Positions 17,097 to 29,085 of a DNA stretch of 64,000 nucleotides are shown piece after piece (the stretch's first letter is position 1; every line of letters starts with the position of its first letter). The DNA is taken from positions 1,550,001 to 1,614,000 of the forward strand of contig NZ_CP017702.1 in assembly GCF_002706745.1 (NCBI RefSeq), in the 5' to 3' direction. Under the pieces are notes generated by a model. The model had not been told where the DNA came from, did not search any database, and saw only the letters and a program-made list of their open reading frames with translations. This DNA is from Companilactobacillus farciminis KCTC 3681 = DSM 20184 (lineage in GTDB: Bacteria; Bacillota; Bacilli; Lactobacillales; Lactobacillaceae). The translations under genes were made by a program, and so were the position numbers.

Positions 17097-18224
17097 TTTT
17101 GCTGTAATTTGCATTCGGCCATTATCTTTTGAATGATACAGGTTGGCATCGACCCGTTTGTAAAAGTCATTTGGATCATCATCTTTTTTAGATACCTCAG
17201 ATACTCCTATCGAAACGGTAAAATCAATGTGTTGTCCATTGAAGTCGATTCCCAAATGATTCAAGGCATTGAAGATTTGAGGAACGACCTTTTGAGTTTC
17301 TTCCAAATCATAACTAGGGAACAAGACGTTAAACTCTTCTCCACCAGTCCGATACAGTTGAATTCTTGAATCATTTTCATCAATTACGGTTTGTACGACA
17401 TCAACTACATGCTGTAAAACTTTGTCACCTGCCAAATGTCCATAAGTATCATTGATATGCTTAAAGTGGTCAATATCAAACATCATCATCGACAAGTGCA
17501 ATTTGTTGTTGTGACTATTTTGGAATAAATCACTCACTTCAGTCATATAAGCCGCATAATTCTTAGCCTGAGTCAAAGCATCGTGATGAGCGGAACGGGC
17601 TAGATTATTTTCTAAACGTTGATTCTTATTCAACATTCTAATGTAACTGTATAGTAACGCCTGAAATACTAAGAAATAACTAATTTCTTGGATAAAAATA
17701 TACCATGATAACGAAAACTTAATTTTAACTAGGAACCACAATATCATTCCGAAGAACGTCCCAGTCGTAAAGTAGACTAAAAAGACATAATTGTGTTTTT
17801 GAGACCATTTGTAGACGTAATTCATGCTCCAATAAAAGAGAATAATTGCTAGTGAATACGTCCAAGACTCCCAATACGAAAGTGATGAATTGATCCACAT
17901 AAATAATACAACGATCGGCAAAAAAGCCTTAAAAGGAATATGAATAGCCAAAAAATAAGCACAAAAAATTACCGCAATCAATTGGAAATTCATAAATAGC
18001 CAAGAAATATCTTGCCCGGCAATCCCTAACTGTAGGCTATAGACAAAAACTAAAATATAAATGACACCGAACCACGATTCAATCGTATGTTCTCGGACTT
18101 CTGGATATTTTAAACGTATTTTCGATTTCAACCAATCGACTAAAACTACGTATAATGTAAAAACGCCCAAAATGAAAAAGATACTCGTTACTACCGGCGC
18201 CACTCGCCAAACAGACCAAGTCAT
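17094..18224 (-). CDS. Membrane diguanylate cyclase (GGDEF), copy 1
   Basis: 376 residues. The N-terminal half has about six to seven hydrophobic spans forming a membrane sensor I cannot name. The C-terminal half is a GGDEF domain with an intact active site GGEEF (about 294-298) and the upstream FDIDHFKHINDTYGHLAGD signature, so it should make cyclic di-GMP from GTP. The position of the product-inhibition site (RxxD, five residues before GGEEF) reads DSRI, so that feedback appears absent. It is a tandem paralogue of the next gene; no phosphodiesterase (EAL/HD-GYP) is in the window. ATG 18224 follows GGGAGGG. Confidence 0.88.
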   Translation of the reverse strand: MTWSVWRVAPVVTSIFFILGVFTLYVVLVDWLKSKIRLKYPEVREHTIESWFGVIYILVFVYSLQLGIAGQDISWLFMNFQLIAVIFCAYFLAIHIPFKAFLPIVVLFMWINSSLSYWESWTYSLAIILFYWSMNYVYKWSQKHNYVFLVYFTTGTFFGMILWFLVKIKFSLSWYIFIQEISYFLVFQALLYSYIRMLNKNQRLENNLARSAHHDALTQAKNYAAYMTEVSDLFQNSHNNKLHLSMMMFDIDHFKHINDTYGHLAGDKVLQHVVDVVQTVIDENDSRIQLYRTGGEEFNVLFPSYDLEETQKVVPQIFNALNHLGIDFNGQHIDFTVSIGVSEVSKKDDDPNDFYKRVDANLYHSKDNGRMQITAK

Positions 18225-18329
18225 TAATCATCCCTCCCATCTCAGGTATTAACTCACTAGCTTTATTCTACTACAAATTTATAACTATCTTGTTATAAAA
18301 AGACTTATTTTTATTATATTTCTTGTATC

Positions 18330-18363
18330 AAAAAAAGAGAACATCCATAATAAGATGATCTCT
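18330..18363 (-). terminator. Terminator of diguanylate cyclase copy 2
   Basis: AGAGAACATC (18336-18345) pairs with GATGATCTCT (18354-18363); seven T follow on the minus strand. It separates the two cyclase genes, so they are probably separate transcripts. Confidence 0.75.
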
Positions 18364-19494
18364 TTAAATTGTCGTAATTTGCATACGGCCGTGCTTCTTT
18401 GAGTAATAAAGATTATTATCAACTCTTTTATAAAAGTCATTTGGTGTAGCATCTTTGTTTGAAATTTGAGAAACTCCCATCGAAACAGAAATCTCAATCT
18501 CTTTATCATCAAACGTGACTTTCAAATGATTCAAAGCGGTAAAAATCTCTTCAACAATCGTTTGCGTTCCTTCAAGGTCATAATTGGGAAATAGAATATT
18601 GAATTCTTCCCCACCAGTTCGATAAAGTTTTACTGACGAGTCGTTAGCATTTAAAACTGTTTGCACGACATCGACCGTGTGCTGCAAAACTCGATCACCC
18701 GCTAAATGTCCATAAGTGTCATTTACACGTTTGAAATGATCGATATCGAACATAACCATTGAAAAGCTTAAATTGTTGTCTTTACTATTTTTAAATAAAT
18801 ACTTAACTTCTGTTTCATAAGCCGAATAGTTCAGAGCTTTCGTCAAGGCATCATGACTAGCAACTTCAGCTAATCGAGCCTTCAAACGATCATCTCTGAA
18901 AAGCATTCTGACATATGAATATAGTAGTAATTCAAAAATCACTAAGTATGATAATTCTTGAACGTAGGTCGTCCAGGAGAAATCAAACTTTAATTTCATG
19001 AAATACCACAGCAATGCTCCAAAGAATGTCCCTGTACCTAAATAAAAGAACAAAGGTGATTTGAGCTTTTGCGACCACAGGTAACCTTTATTCATTGTTA
19101 CGTAAAATACTATTAACGTAATTGCGTGACACCATGATTCCCAATATCCAACTGAAGAATTATAGATCATAAACAGTAAAACAATCGGAAAAAGATAATA
19201 ATATGGAATCCGAATGTTCAAAAAATACGCACAAAACACGATTGCTATCAGCTGAAAATTCATAAACTCCCAAGAATACGACTGCCCTAAGATAGAATAT
19301 TGCATACCGAAAGAAAAAATCAGCATGTAAAGTATCCCAATTACCGACTCAACCGTATGGTCCTTGATATTAATGTCTTTTGAATGAAGCTTTACTTTAA
19401 TCCAATCAACTAATACTTCAAAGAGTGTGAAGACACCCAAAATGAAAAAAATACTAGTAATAAATGGTGAAACTCGCCATACAAGCCAAGTCAA
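18364..19494 (-). CDS. Membrane diguanylate cyclase (GGDEF), copy 2
   Basis: 376 residues with the same layout as copy 1: a multi-spanning N-terminal sensor and a GGDEF domain with FDIDHFKRVNDTYGHLAGD and an intact GGEEF. The RxxD inhibitory site reads DSSV and is absent. The start appears to be TTG 19494, about 11 bases after GGGAGG, giving MTWLVWRV, which aligns with MTWSVWRV of copy 1. Equal length and end-to-end similarity indicate an old tandem duplication. Confidence 0.87.
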   Translation of the reverse strand: MTWLVWRVSPFITSIFFILGVFTLFEVLVDWIKVKLHSKDINIKDHTVESVIGILYMLIFSFGMQYSILGQSYSWEFMNFQLIAIVFCAYFLNIRIPYYYLFPIVLLFMIYNSSVGYWESWCHAITLIVFYVTMNKGYLWSQKLKSPLFFYLGTGTFFGALLWYFMKLKFDFSWTTYVQELSYLVIFELLLYSYVRMLFRDDRLKARLAEVASHDALTKALNYSAYETEVKYLFKNSKDNNLSFSMVMFDIDHFKRVNDTYGHLAGDRVLQHTVDVVQTVLNANDSSVKLYRTGGEEFNILFPNYDLEGTQTIVEEIFTALNHLKVTFDDKEIEISVSMGVSQISNKDATPNDFYKRVDNNLYYSKKHGRMQITTI

Positions 19495-19623
19495 CTATAC
19501 TTGTACCTCCCATTGTAGTAAGCCATCGATTAAATCCATAAAGACTGTTATTCATAATAATACTACAAAAAGCAGTACTTGCGATAAATATTTTTATATT
19601 GCAACAATCTTAATCATCAACAC

Positions 19624-20784
19624 TTAGAAATAGTCAATTAATTGAGGTTTTTCTTGTACAAAAAGACTCGATAAATCTGAAATCTTTTCAACATCGCCTT
19701 TGATCAATCCATAGTTAACTAACGAATCAAGACTACGATAGCCAAACATTGCCTTAGTCAAATTCTGAATAGTAAGTTCTAAGTCGGGTTTTAATTCATC
19801 AGCCACTTTCAAATCAACAATTCCATCATTAATAGCTAATGACCAAGTATGATTATTCCAAGCTAATGAATCCTCAACTTTAAAATTGATTCGTGCTAAG
19901 TTCATCTTCTGAATCGGATAACGTTTTAAGAAATCTTCCAAGTTAACAATTCGTGCCATCATATAAGGTATTACTTCTAATTTAGCCGAATTAGGATCTT
20001 CCAATAAATCAGCCTTGAAATCGGCATCTGGAGATTCATAAATAAAGTTTTTAAAAATAGATTGGTGCTTAGTAACAAATTTCAACAGCAACTGCAAACT
20101 CAAGGGATTGCTATTGACCCACTCGTGAATCACAAAATTGACGCCTTCATTGTAGTAAACCAAATAGCCAATCAATTTATTAGCTTGATATGCCAAAGCC
20201 AATTGATATTCAGGGTGTTTGTCGACCATATGATTCCACCACCAATCAGCTCGAGACATGCCACCAAGGTGGTTCTTCTCTAGATATAGCCGTTTTACTG
20301 AATCAGGCAGTTCAGTTATTTTAACTCGTTTAACTATTCCTTCTTGAGTATTCTTTACTCGTGGTAATTCAAAGTTTTTGATAGTTATTCTGGTATGATC
20401 AAAAACTTGTTCAAAACCAAATTGACGATAGTATCCATATGAAAACGGTGCTAGATATGATAGCGTTACACCATCGTTATACATATCTTCTAAAGCTTGA
20501 TTCATCAATGAACTAGCTCCACCACGACCACCAAATTCCGGGGCACTCATAACGTCGCCGATTCCATTCATCTTAAAATCAACGTCATGAAAATTAACAT
20601 TAAAAGGAATACTAAACAACCCACTACCTAGCTTGTCTTCATTCATGATTCCATAAACGATGGCATGATCAAAACGCTCTTTTAAGACTGACCTTCTTTG
20701 TGGGGAATCGGGTCGATTGAATGAATATAAGTACAATTCATAAAATTGATTAAATTTATCTTTGCCGAGCAAATATTTATTCAT
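19624..20784 (-). CDS. Eis-like GNAT N-acetyltransferase
   Basis: A 386-residue protein with the Eis layout: a GNAT fold with the acetyl-CoA motif GGRGGASSLM (about residue 90), a second divergent GNAT half, and a C-terminal sterol-carrier-protein-like domain ending in Tyr-Phe (C-terminal carboxylate active in this family). Eis enzymes acetylate amines, including aminoglycosides, but the native substrate here is unknown. It is a single gene between the mupG terminator and the cyclases. Confidence 0.8.
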   Translation of the reverse strand: MNKYLLGKDKFNQFYELYLYSFNRPDSPQRRSVLKERFDHAIVYGIMNEDKLGSGLFSIPFNVNFHDVDFKMNGIGDVMSAPEFGGRGGASSLMNQALEDMYNDGVTLSYLAPFSYGYYRQFGFEQVFDHTRITIKNFELPRVKNTQEGIVKRVKITELPDSVKRLYLEKNHLGGMSRADWWWNHMVDKHPEYQLALAYQANKLIGYLVYYNEGVNFVIHEWVNSNPLSLQLLLKFVTKHQSIFKNFIYESPDADFKADLLEDPNSAKLEVIPYMMARIVNLEDFLKRYPIQKMNLARINFKVEDSLAWNNHTWSLAINDGIVDLKVADELKPDLELTIQNLTKAMFGYRSLDSLVNYGLIKGDVEKISDLSSLFVQEKPQLIDYF

Positions 20785-20798
20785 ATTTTTCTCCCTAT

Positions 20799-20830
20799 AA
20801 AAAAATACTATTCAATTGAGAATAGTATTT
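20799..20830 (-). terminator. Terminator of the EIIC-mupG unit
   Basis: AATACTATTC (20804-20813) and GAATAGTATT (20820-20829) form a perfect hairpin followed on the minus strand by a T run. Confidence 0.8.
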
Positions 20831-20838
20831 CTTTGTTT

Positions 20839-21924
20839 TTATTCTGCTAATTTAAAACTACTCCAAGGCTTAATATAACTCAACAAGAAAGCCTCATTTG
20901 AATTCAAGTGTCCAACAATGTTGCGACGTCCGTCATTCTTAATATCACGAAGTGCAATTTGCGTCTCACCTTTGTATTGTCCGTAGTTCTCATTAACTAT
21001 AATGATATCGCCGCGTTTAATGTCTTGAGTATCATGGGCAGGGAAATTCCCATCTTTATAAACTACTCGAGTCATCGTACTACGTAACAAATAGTCAGAT
21101 GCATCACCACGATAAACGTGAGTAGATTTCAAAATAACTTCTTTTTCTAGATCAGTAATGTCAGAAGATAAATCAACTTTCAATACTGGAACTGGTGCAT
21201 AGAAAGCATCAGCGGCTTCTTTTAATTCTTCATCTGAAGCATACGTGTTACCAATGATGACATCATCAACCACTCCGCTCAACAATAAATGTTTAACTTG
21301 CGTAGAAATTGGTAAATCACGATCATCTTCAAGCGTTGGCAAACCATCTTGAACTGGCCATGGACCAAAGGTAGCATTGTGCGAGCTGACAAAAGCAGCT
21401 GAGTGAATGTTACGTTCTTTAAAGAAGTTTGACCACTTAATGAAGAAGTCTTCGCCTAAACCAGTATATCTTTGAGGATAGAAGTTGTGACATCCTAGTA
21501 GATTATCCTTATTAGGATGGTAGGAAAGAATATTATCCAAGTAGTGTGTACCAGAACTCATATTGATTTCAATTTTTAACCCATAAGGATTACGCGTCAT
21601 CTTAGCTTCTTCCATTCCAGAGAAACCTTCATCCAAACGGATACCAAAGGCTCCTAGCTCGTGGAAAAATGATAGATCATCGTAACTGATATCTAATGCT
21701 TTAAATAGTCTAGGATTCATATCCACGATCGTTACAAAACCGAGTTTATTTCCATAAGCAATGGTTTCTTTAAAGCGATTGATAGTCTTGTCCTTGTCAT
21801 CACCTAATTCGAGCAATGAAGCAAAGATTCGTGAGTAACCTAATTTACTAGCAGTATCAAGATACTTCTTATCTTCTGCCAAAGTTGAATGTTCAGGATA
21901 TAGTGATAATCCTAGTCTTCTCAA
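20839..21924 (-). CDS. mupG: MupG-family (DUF871) TIM-barrel protein, probable 6-phospho-N-acetylmuramidase
   Basis: A 361-residue cytoplasmic protein matching the DUF871/MupG family. An N-terminal TIM barrel opens MRRLGLSLYPEHST and contains GIRLDEGFSG and HNFYPQRYTGL; a small C-terminal beta domain follows. The characterised Staphylococcus member splits MurNAc-6-phosphate from the wall disaccharide MurNAc-GlcNAc after PTS uptake. It sits 21 bases downstream of an EIIC gene and near an RpiR regulator, which fits sugar-phosphate salvage. A MurQ etherase gene, normally needed next, is not in the window. Substrate assignment is inference. Confidence 0.75.
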   Translation of the reverse strand: MRRLGLSLYPEHSTLAEDKKYLDTASKLGYSRIFASLLELGDDKDKTINRFKETIAYGNKLGFVTIVDMNPRLFKALDISYDDLSFFHELGAFGIRLDEGFSGMEEAKMTRNPYGLKIEINMSSGTHYLDNILSYHPNKDNLLGCHNFYPQRYTGLGEDFFIKWSNFFKERNIHSAAFVSSHNATFGPWPVQDGLPTLEDDRDLPISTQVKHLLLSGVVDDVIIGNTYASDEELKEAADAFYAPVPVLKVDLSSDITDLEKEVILKSTHVYRGDASDYLLRSTMTRVVYKDGNFPAHDTQDIKRGDIIIVNENYGQYKGETQIALRDIKNDGRRNIVGHLNSNEAFLLSYIKPWSSFKLAE

Positions 21925-21945
21925 AACATGACCTCCAAAAAATTA

Positions 21946-23250
21946 TTATTTAGCAGCTTCTTGTGTTTGACCTAATTCTTCAGCCAACTTGTCTTTATCC
22001 ATTGACTTGAAGAAGTACCAGTACATCAAAGTATCAAGAACAATATTGATAAGTTGCATTACAGCACCTGACAAGTGACCAGTTGCAATGAATCCAGATA
22101 GAATTGGTGGAGTTGTCCAAGGAATGTAAACACCCATTGGTCTTGCAACTAAGTTTGTAGCCATACCAATATATGTTGTTGTTACGTTGATAAGTGGTGT
22201 TAGGATAAATGGAACTAACATCTTATAGTTCATAACAATTGGTAGACCGAATAGAATAGGCTCATTGATATTGAACAAGGCAGGCCCAGCAACCAACTTA
22301 CCTAAGGTCTTTAATTCTTTACTCTTTGCAGCAAAGGCTAACAAGAATGCCAAACCGATTGTGGCACCTGAACCACCCATGTGAACAAAGTTATCGAAGA
22401 ATGATGTTGTAACGATATTTGGTAGAGCTTTACCAGCAGTAAAGGCTGCGTGGTTTTGGTTCAAAGCTGTCAACCAGATAGGCATCATAACACCAGAAAC
22501 AACGTTAGCACCGTGAATACCGAAAATCCATAGGAAGGAAATCAAGAATTCAGCTACTAAAGCACCTGGCAATGTGTTACTCAAGTGACCTAGTGGATCA
22601 GCCAAGAAGAATGAAATGATGTTTGGAATACTTTGCATTGGTGTAGCTTCAACACCGATACGTACTAACCAAACTAGAAGCAATACGATCATACCTGGGA
22701 ACAAAGCAGCAAATGAGTTACTTACTGCTGGTGGAACTGTATCAGGCATCTTGATTGTCCAGTTCTTGTGAACCATCCAAACATAAAAGTCGGTAATAAA
22801 CAAACCAACAATAATAGCTGTAAATAGACCAGCTGAATCAAATTGTGTCAAAGGAATCCACAATGCTCCAGCCTTGTCTGTCTTCAATGGAATTGTTAGG
22901 ACGAAAGCACCTAATGAAACGATTGAAGCAGAGATAGGATCGACCTTATAACTCTTAGCCAAGTTATAAGAAATACCAATAACAGCAATCAGACCCATGA
23001 TGTGGAATGATGCGTTTGTTGGATATTGTAATACTGTTGCCCAGTTCTTACCAAAGATACCAGCCATAAAGTCTAGATAGGCTTGAATTGGGAATTGCGC
23101 GATAATCATGAAGATTGAACCAATGATGATCATTGGAACGGCTAATGTCATACCATCACGCAATGCAATCAAATGACGAGAAGAAGCAAGCTTACCTGCA
23201 AGAGGAATAATTTTCTCTTGGACGAAGCTGCCGGATTTCTTTTCAGCCAT
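21946..23250 (-). CDS. PTS EIIC, cellobiose family, linked to mupG
   Basis: About 434 residues of EIIC membrane domain only, with NINEPILFGLPIV and IPWTTPPILSG signatures and about ten spans. It needs EIIB and EIIA from another gene, probably those at 27236-27972. I chose ATG 23250, eight bases after GAGGGGG; the TTG at 23256 is too close to that site. With mupG downstream it may import a wall-derived or beta-glucoside disaccharide. Confidence 0.85.
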   Translation of the reverse strand: MAEKKSGSFVQEKIIPLAGKLASSRHLIALRDGMTLAVPMIIIGSIFMIIAQFPIQAYLDFMAGIFGKNWATVLQYPTNASFHIMGLIAVIGISYNLAKSYKVDPISASIVSLGAFVLTIPLKTDKAGALWIPLTQFDSAGLFTAIIVGLFITDFYVWMVHKNWTIKMPDTVPPAVSNSFAALFPGMIVLLLVWLVRIGVEATPMQSIPNIISFFLADPLGHLSNTLPGALVAEFLISFLWIFGIHGANVVSGVMMPIWLTALNQNHAAFTAGKALPNIVTTSFFDNFVHMGGSGATIGLAFLLAFAAKSKELKTLGKLVAGPALFNINEPILFGLPIVMNYKMLVPFILTPLINVTTTYIGMATNLVARPMGVYIPWTTPPILSGFIATGHLSGAVMQLINIVLDTLMYWYFFKSMDKDKLAEELGQTQEAAK

Positions 23251-23294
23251 ATGCAAAACCCCCTCAAATATAATTTGTTACTAAGCAGAAACAC

Positions 23295-23324
23295 TGTTAT
23301 CCGCTTACAAGAACCATTGTAAAC
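23295..23324 (-). promoter_or_regulatory. Operator-like sequences upstream of the EIIC-mupG unit
   Basis: Two motifs lie side by side: the perfect palindrome TGTAAACCTTTACA (about 23318-23331) and, at 23295-23310, TGTTATCCGCTTACAA, which matches the E. coli lac operator core at 15 of 16 bases. A TTTACA inside the first could be a -35. These are candidate operators for a LacI- or RpiR-type regulator. Confidence 0.4.
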
Positions 23325-23386
23325 CTTTACATTAAAATATGTGTGTTTTTATAAGTAAAATAATAAGTTAACGTAGAAAAAACGTG

Positions 23387-24163
23387 TTACTTTTCTGTGA
23401 CATGTTCCGTAAAACGATTATCAATGTGGTCTACCATCTTGTGATAAGAACAATTAGCAATCTGTTCTAACGTATAAACTATTGGCACTTGAGTAGTGAC
23501 ATTGATGTGCCCCTTGCGGTTCTGAGGCGTATCGTAAGAGATCGAAAAGTCGGTGATCTGATTCAATACCGAATACGAATTGGCTGTTAAAGCAATCGTC
23601 TCGGCACCGTTTTTTTTGTAGTAACGAGCTTGCTCCAAAACCTGATCGGTCTCACCGGAAATCGACACTAAAACTAATAATGTCTTTGAGAAATCACGGT
23701 CGGAAAATGGTTCCGGTTGAAAAGGATCAAGAATAGGCAATGAATAAACTCCGTAGCTTGATAAAATACTAGCTCCGTATTGGGCAATTCTGCCACTGTT
23801 ACCTACTCCAAAAAACAATACTAAATCGGCTGCATTGATCATATCGGCTGCTTGATTGATCTTATCGTCAAATGGCTCCTCATCAGCTACTAGTTGGAAA
23901 AAGTTCTTGATAGGCTCCATACTGGGGTCTTGTTGAGACTTAGCTGGTTGTTTCAGACTCTGCTTTAAAGCAAACTTGAATTCTGAGAAACCACTATAAT
24001 CCATTTTCTTCAAGAAACGTAAAATTGTCGTCGTTGAAACATGTGCCGCATCTGCCATTTCTCGAATCGTCATATTTTGAACTTCTTTAGTGTGGCCAAT
24101 GATGTACTTATAAACGATTAGTTCCAAGCGATTGAGCTCATGTACTTTTTGATATGGAAACAT
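23387..24163 (-). CDS. RpiR/MurR-family transcriptional regulator
   Basis: 258 residues. The N-terminal HTH_6 DNA-binding domain includes MTIREMADAAHVSTTTILRF. A SIS sugar-isomerase domain follows (about 110-240, with VLFFGVGNSGRIAQY and LVSISGETDQVL), which binds a phosphosugar. RpiR regulators of this kind control amino-sugar, MurNAc or beta-glucoside genes. It sits between the GH1 operon and the EIIC-mupG unit, so it probably controls one or both. ATG 24163 follows AGGAGGGAG. Confidence 0.85.
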   Translation of the reverse strand: MFPYQKVHELNRLELIVYKYIIGHTKEVQNMTIREMADAAHVSTTTILRFLKKMDYSGFSEFKFALKQSLKQPAKSQQDPSMEPIKNFFQLVADEEPFDDKINQAADMINAADLVLFFGVGNSGRIAQYGASILSSYGVYSLPILDPFQPEPFSDRDFSKTLLVLVSISGETDQVLEQARYYKKNGAETIALTANSYSVLNQITDFSISYDTPQNRKGHINVTTQVPIVYTLEQIANCSYHKMVDHIDNRFTEHVTEK

Positions 24164-24252
24164 AAATCTCCCTCCTCTTTTGATTGGTCTATATCATTTT
24201 TAGTAAAGATATTTTAATTATAAATGTAACAAGTTACTTATTCCAGAAAACA

Positions 24253-24293
24253 AATAAGCTGAGACAAATAATTTGGCTTTGTCTCAGCTTATT
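24253..24293 (-). terminator. Terminator of the EIIB-EIIA-GH1-GH1 operon
   Basis: A 16-bp perfect hairpin, AATAAGCTGAGACAAA (24253-24268) with its complement at 24278-24293, then a T-rich run. Confidence 0.85.
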
Positions 24294-24302
24294 TTAATAG
24301 AT

Positions 24303-25760
<1,458 letters not shown>

Positions 25761-25784
25761 TTATTAACCCTCAATTCTTTTTTA

Positions 25785-27571
<1,787 letters not shown>

Positions 27572-27616
27572 TTTTATTTCTCCCTCAATGATTAAGCGCT
27601 TACTTGATTTTTAAAT

Positions 27617-27652
27617 AACGAAAGGGGTGCAATCTGCGCCCCTTTTTGTTTA
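27617..27652 (-). terminator. Hairpin between EIIB and EIIA genes
   Basis: AAAGGGGTGC (27621-27630) pairs with GCGCCCCTTT (27636-27645). The T run is stronger on the plus strand than on the minus strand, so in the operon direction it may only attenuate or act as an mRNA 3' boundary. A weak cre-like sequence lies at 27591-27604. Confidence 0.5.
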
Positions 27653-27666
27653 GTTTTTATTGATAA

Positions 27667-27972
27667 TTAGCCAATTAGTTTTACAGCTTCGCGTAGAACT
27701 TTTTCACCATTCATCATTCCATAGTCTTGCATATTAATAACTTCAACAGGAATACTCAACTTACTCTTGAATTGACCTTCCATGTATCTTACTTGAGGTC
27801 CAAGCATCAATACATCTGGATGTTTTTCTTCCAATTTTGCGTCTGCATCGGCAGCAGCAGCAAAGATTTCAGCATCGATACCGTCACTTTCAGCAGCCTT
27901 TTGCATCTTTGATACTAGTAAACTTGTTGACATACCTGCGGCGCAACATAACATAATTGTTTTTTCAGCCAT
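27667..27972 (-). CDS. PTS EIIB, lactose/cellobiose family
   Basis: 101 residues, with the phospho-cysteine in IMLCCAAGMSTSLLV near the N-terminus. It passes phosphate from EIIA to the sugar in an EIIC. The longer frame to 28047 would cross the cre site; ATG 27972 has GAGGGG upstream and gives the normal family start (MAEKTIML). First gene of the operon EIIB-EIIA-GH1-GH1. Confidence 0.9.
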   Translation of the reverse strand: MAEKTIMLCCAAGMSTSLLVSKMQKAAESDGIDAEIFAAAADADAKLEEKHPDVLMLGPQVRYMEGQFKSKLSIPVEVINMQDYGMMNGEKVLREAVKLIG

Positions 27973-28032
27973 AATGAAATACCCCTCTTGGTTATAAAAT
28001 TTATTTGTTTGTTTTTCATCTAAAACGTTTAC

Positions 28033-28087
28033 TAAAAACGCTTTCATAGAACACTTAGAGTATATAACTCATCAAAGGTTTTATCAA
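28033..28087 (-). promoter_or_regulatory. Promoter and cre of the EIIB-EIIA-GH1 operon
   Basis: -35 TTGATA (28082-28087), 17 bases, -10 TATACT (28059-28064). A cre (28033-28046, 13 of 14 consensus positions) lies just after the expected start point, a roadblock position for CcpA. Confidence 0.75.
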
Positions 28088-28140
28088 GTTGTTTTTAATG
28101 AAAAACAAATATTCTTTAAAAGAATTATCTTTAGACAAAT

Positions 28141-28190
28141 AAAAACATCTATTCAAATTCCCATTTACGAGATTTGAATAGATGTTTTTA
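28141..28190 (-). terminator. Terminator of the HAD phosphatase gene
   Basis: A 15-bp hairpin, AACATCTATTCAAAT (28144-28158) with its complement at 28172-28186, flanked by A and T runs; may act in both directions. Confidence 0.8.
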
Positions 28191-28192
28191 AT

Positions 28193-29011
28193 TTAAAATT
28201 CTTTTTTCAACACACGCTGGATCATTTCTGCTACTCCGTCATGATTATTGTTGCCAGTTACTTTCCAAGCAGCTTTTTTAACACTGTCAATAGCATTCTC
28301 CATCGCTACTCCATAACCTACTTCTTTAATCATATCCAAATCATTGCCATAGTCTCCAAAACACATGAAATCAGCAATCGGAATCTTAGAATACTCCGAA
28401 ATTCTTTGCAATGCTGCTAGTTTGGTCACATCTTGTCCATTGATCTCAAAGTAATAACTTCCTGAACGGCTTATCGTAACAGGCAATGAAGTGAATGATT
28501 CTAACTTCTTTTGCAATGATGCCAACTGTTTTGGTGGACAGCTGAAACAGACTTTATAAATACCAATTTGCGAATCTTGATTGATTTTCATTAAGTCGGC
28601 GATTGAACGAGCTTTTTTATGATGTCGATCCATCCCTTCAAAATACGTCGTCCAACTGTGGTTTGGATCATACACGTAAATATCATTGAGTCCATCTAAA
28701 ACGACTTTAAAATTACTGAATTCAGCTCGTTTTAAAATCTCCGCAATAACAGCTGGATCCATCGGTTGATCAATAATCTTTTTCTCTTTTGGACCGACTA
28801 CCACAGCACCATTTAATACCACTCGATAGCCGTCGATTTTTAAATCTTTTTCGAAAAACTTATTAACTGAATGCAACGTTCTTCCCGAGCAGATTGCAAA
28901 ATCAATTCCAGAATTGACCGCATCACGGATGGCTTGAGCATTTTGTGTCGATATTTTACTGTAACTGTTTAACAACGTCCCATCTAGGTCAGTCCCTATA
29001 AATTTGATCAT
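28193..29011 (-). CDS. Cof-type HAD-IIB phosphatase
   Basis: A 272-residue HAD phosphatase. Motif I is TDLDGTLLNS, SGRT follows, and the C-terminal motif is FGDYGNDLDMI with an IIB cap between. It belongs to a different branch from the two HADs in the lac island. Its placement beside the beta-glucoside operon suggests a sugar-phosphate substrate, but this is inference. Confidence 0.85.
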   Translation of the reverse strand: MIKFIGTDLDGTLLNSYSKISTQNAQAIRDAVNSGIDFAICSGRTLHSVNKFFEKDLKIDGYRVVLNGAVVVGPKEKKIIDQPMDPAVIAEILKRAEFSNFKVVLDGLNDIYVYDPNHSWTTYFEGMDRHHKKARSIADLMKINQDSQIGIYKVCFSCPPKQLASLQKKLESFTSLPVTISRSGSYYFEINGQDVTKLAALQRISEYSKIPIADFMCFGDYGNDLDMIKEVGYGVAMENAIDSVKKAAWKVTGNNNHDGVAEMIQRVLKKEF

Positions 29012-29085
29012 TAATTAAGTAACCCCTTACATAAAATCAATTTACATTAATCATACGACACTGCTTAATAAAAACAAATACCCAA

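Noticed and set aside
27972..28047. N-terminal extension of EIIB
   Set aside because: It overlaps the cre and lacks a ribosome site; family EIIBs start near MAEKTIML.
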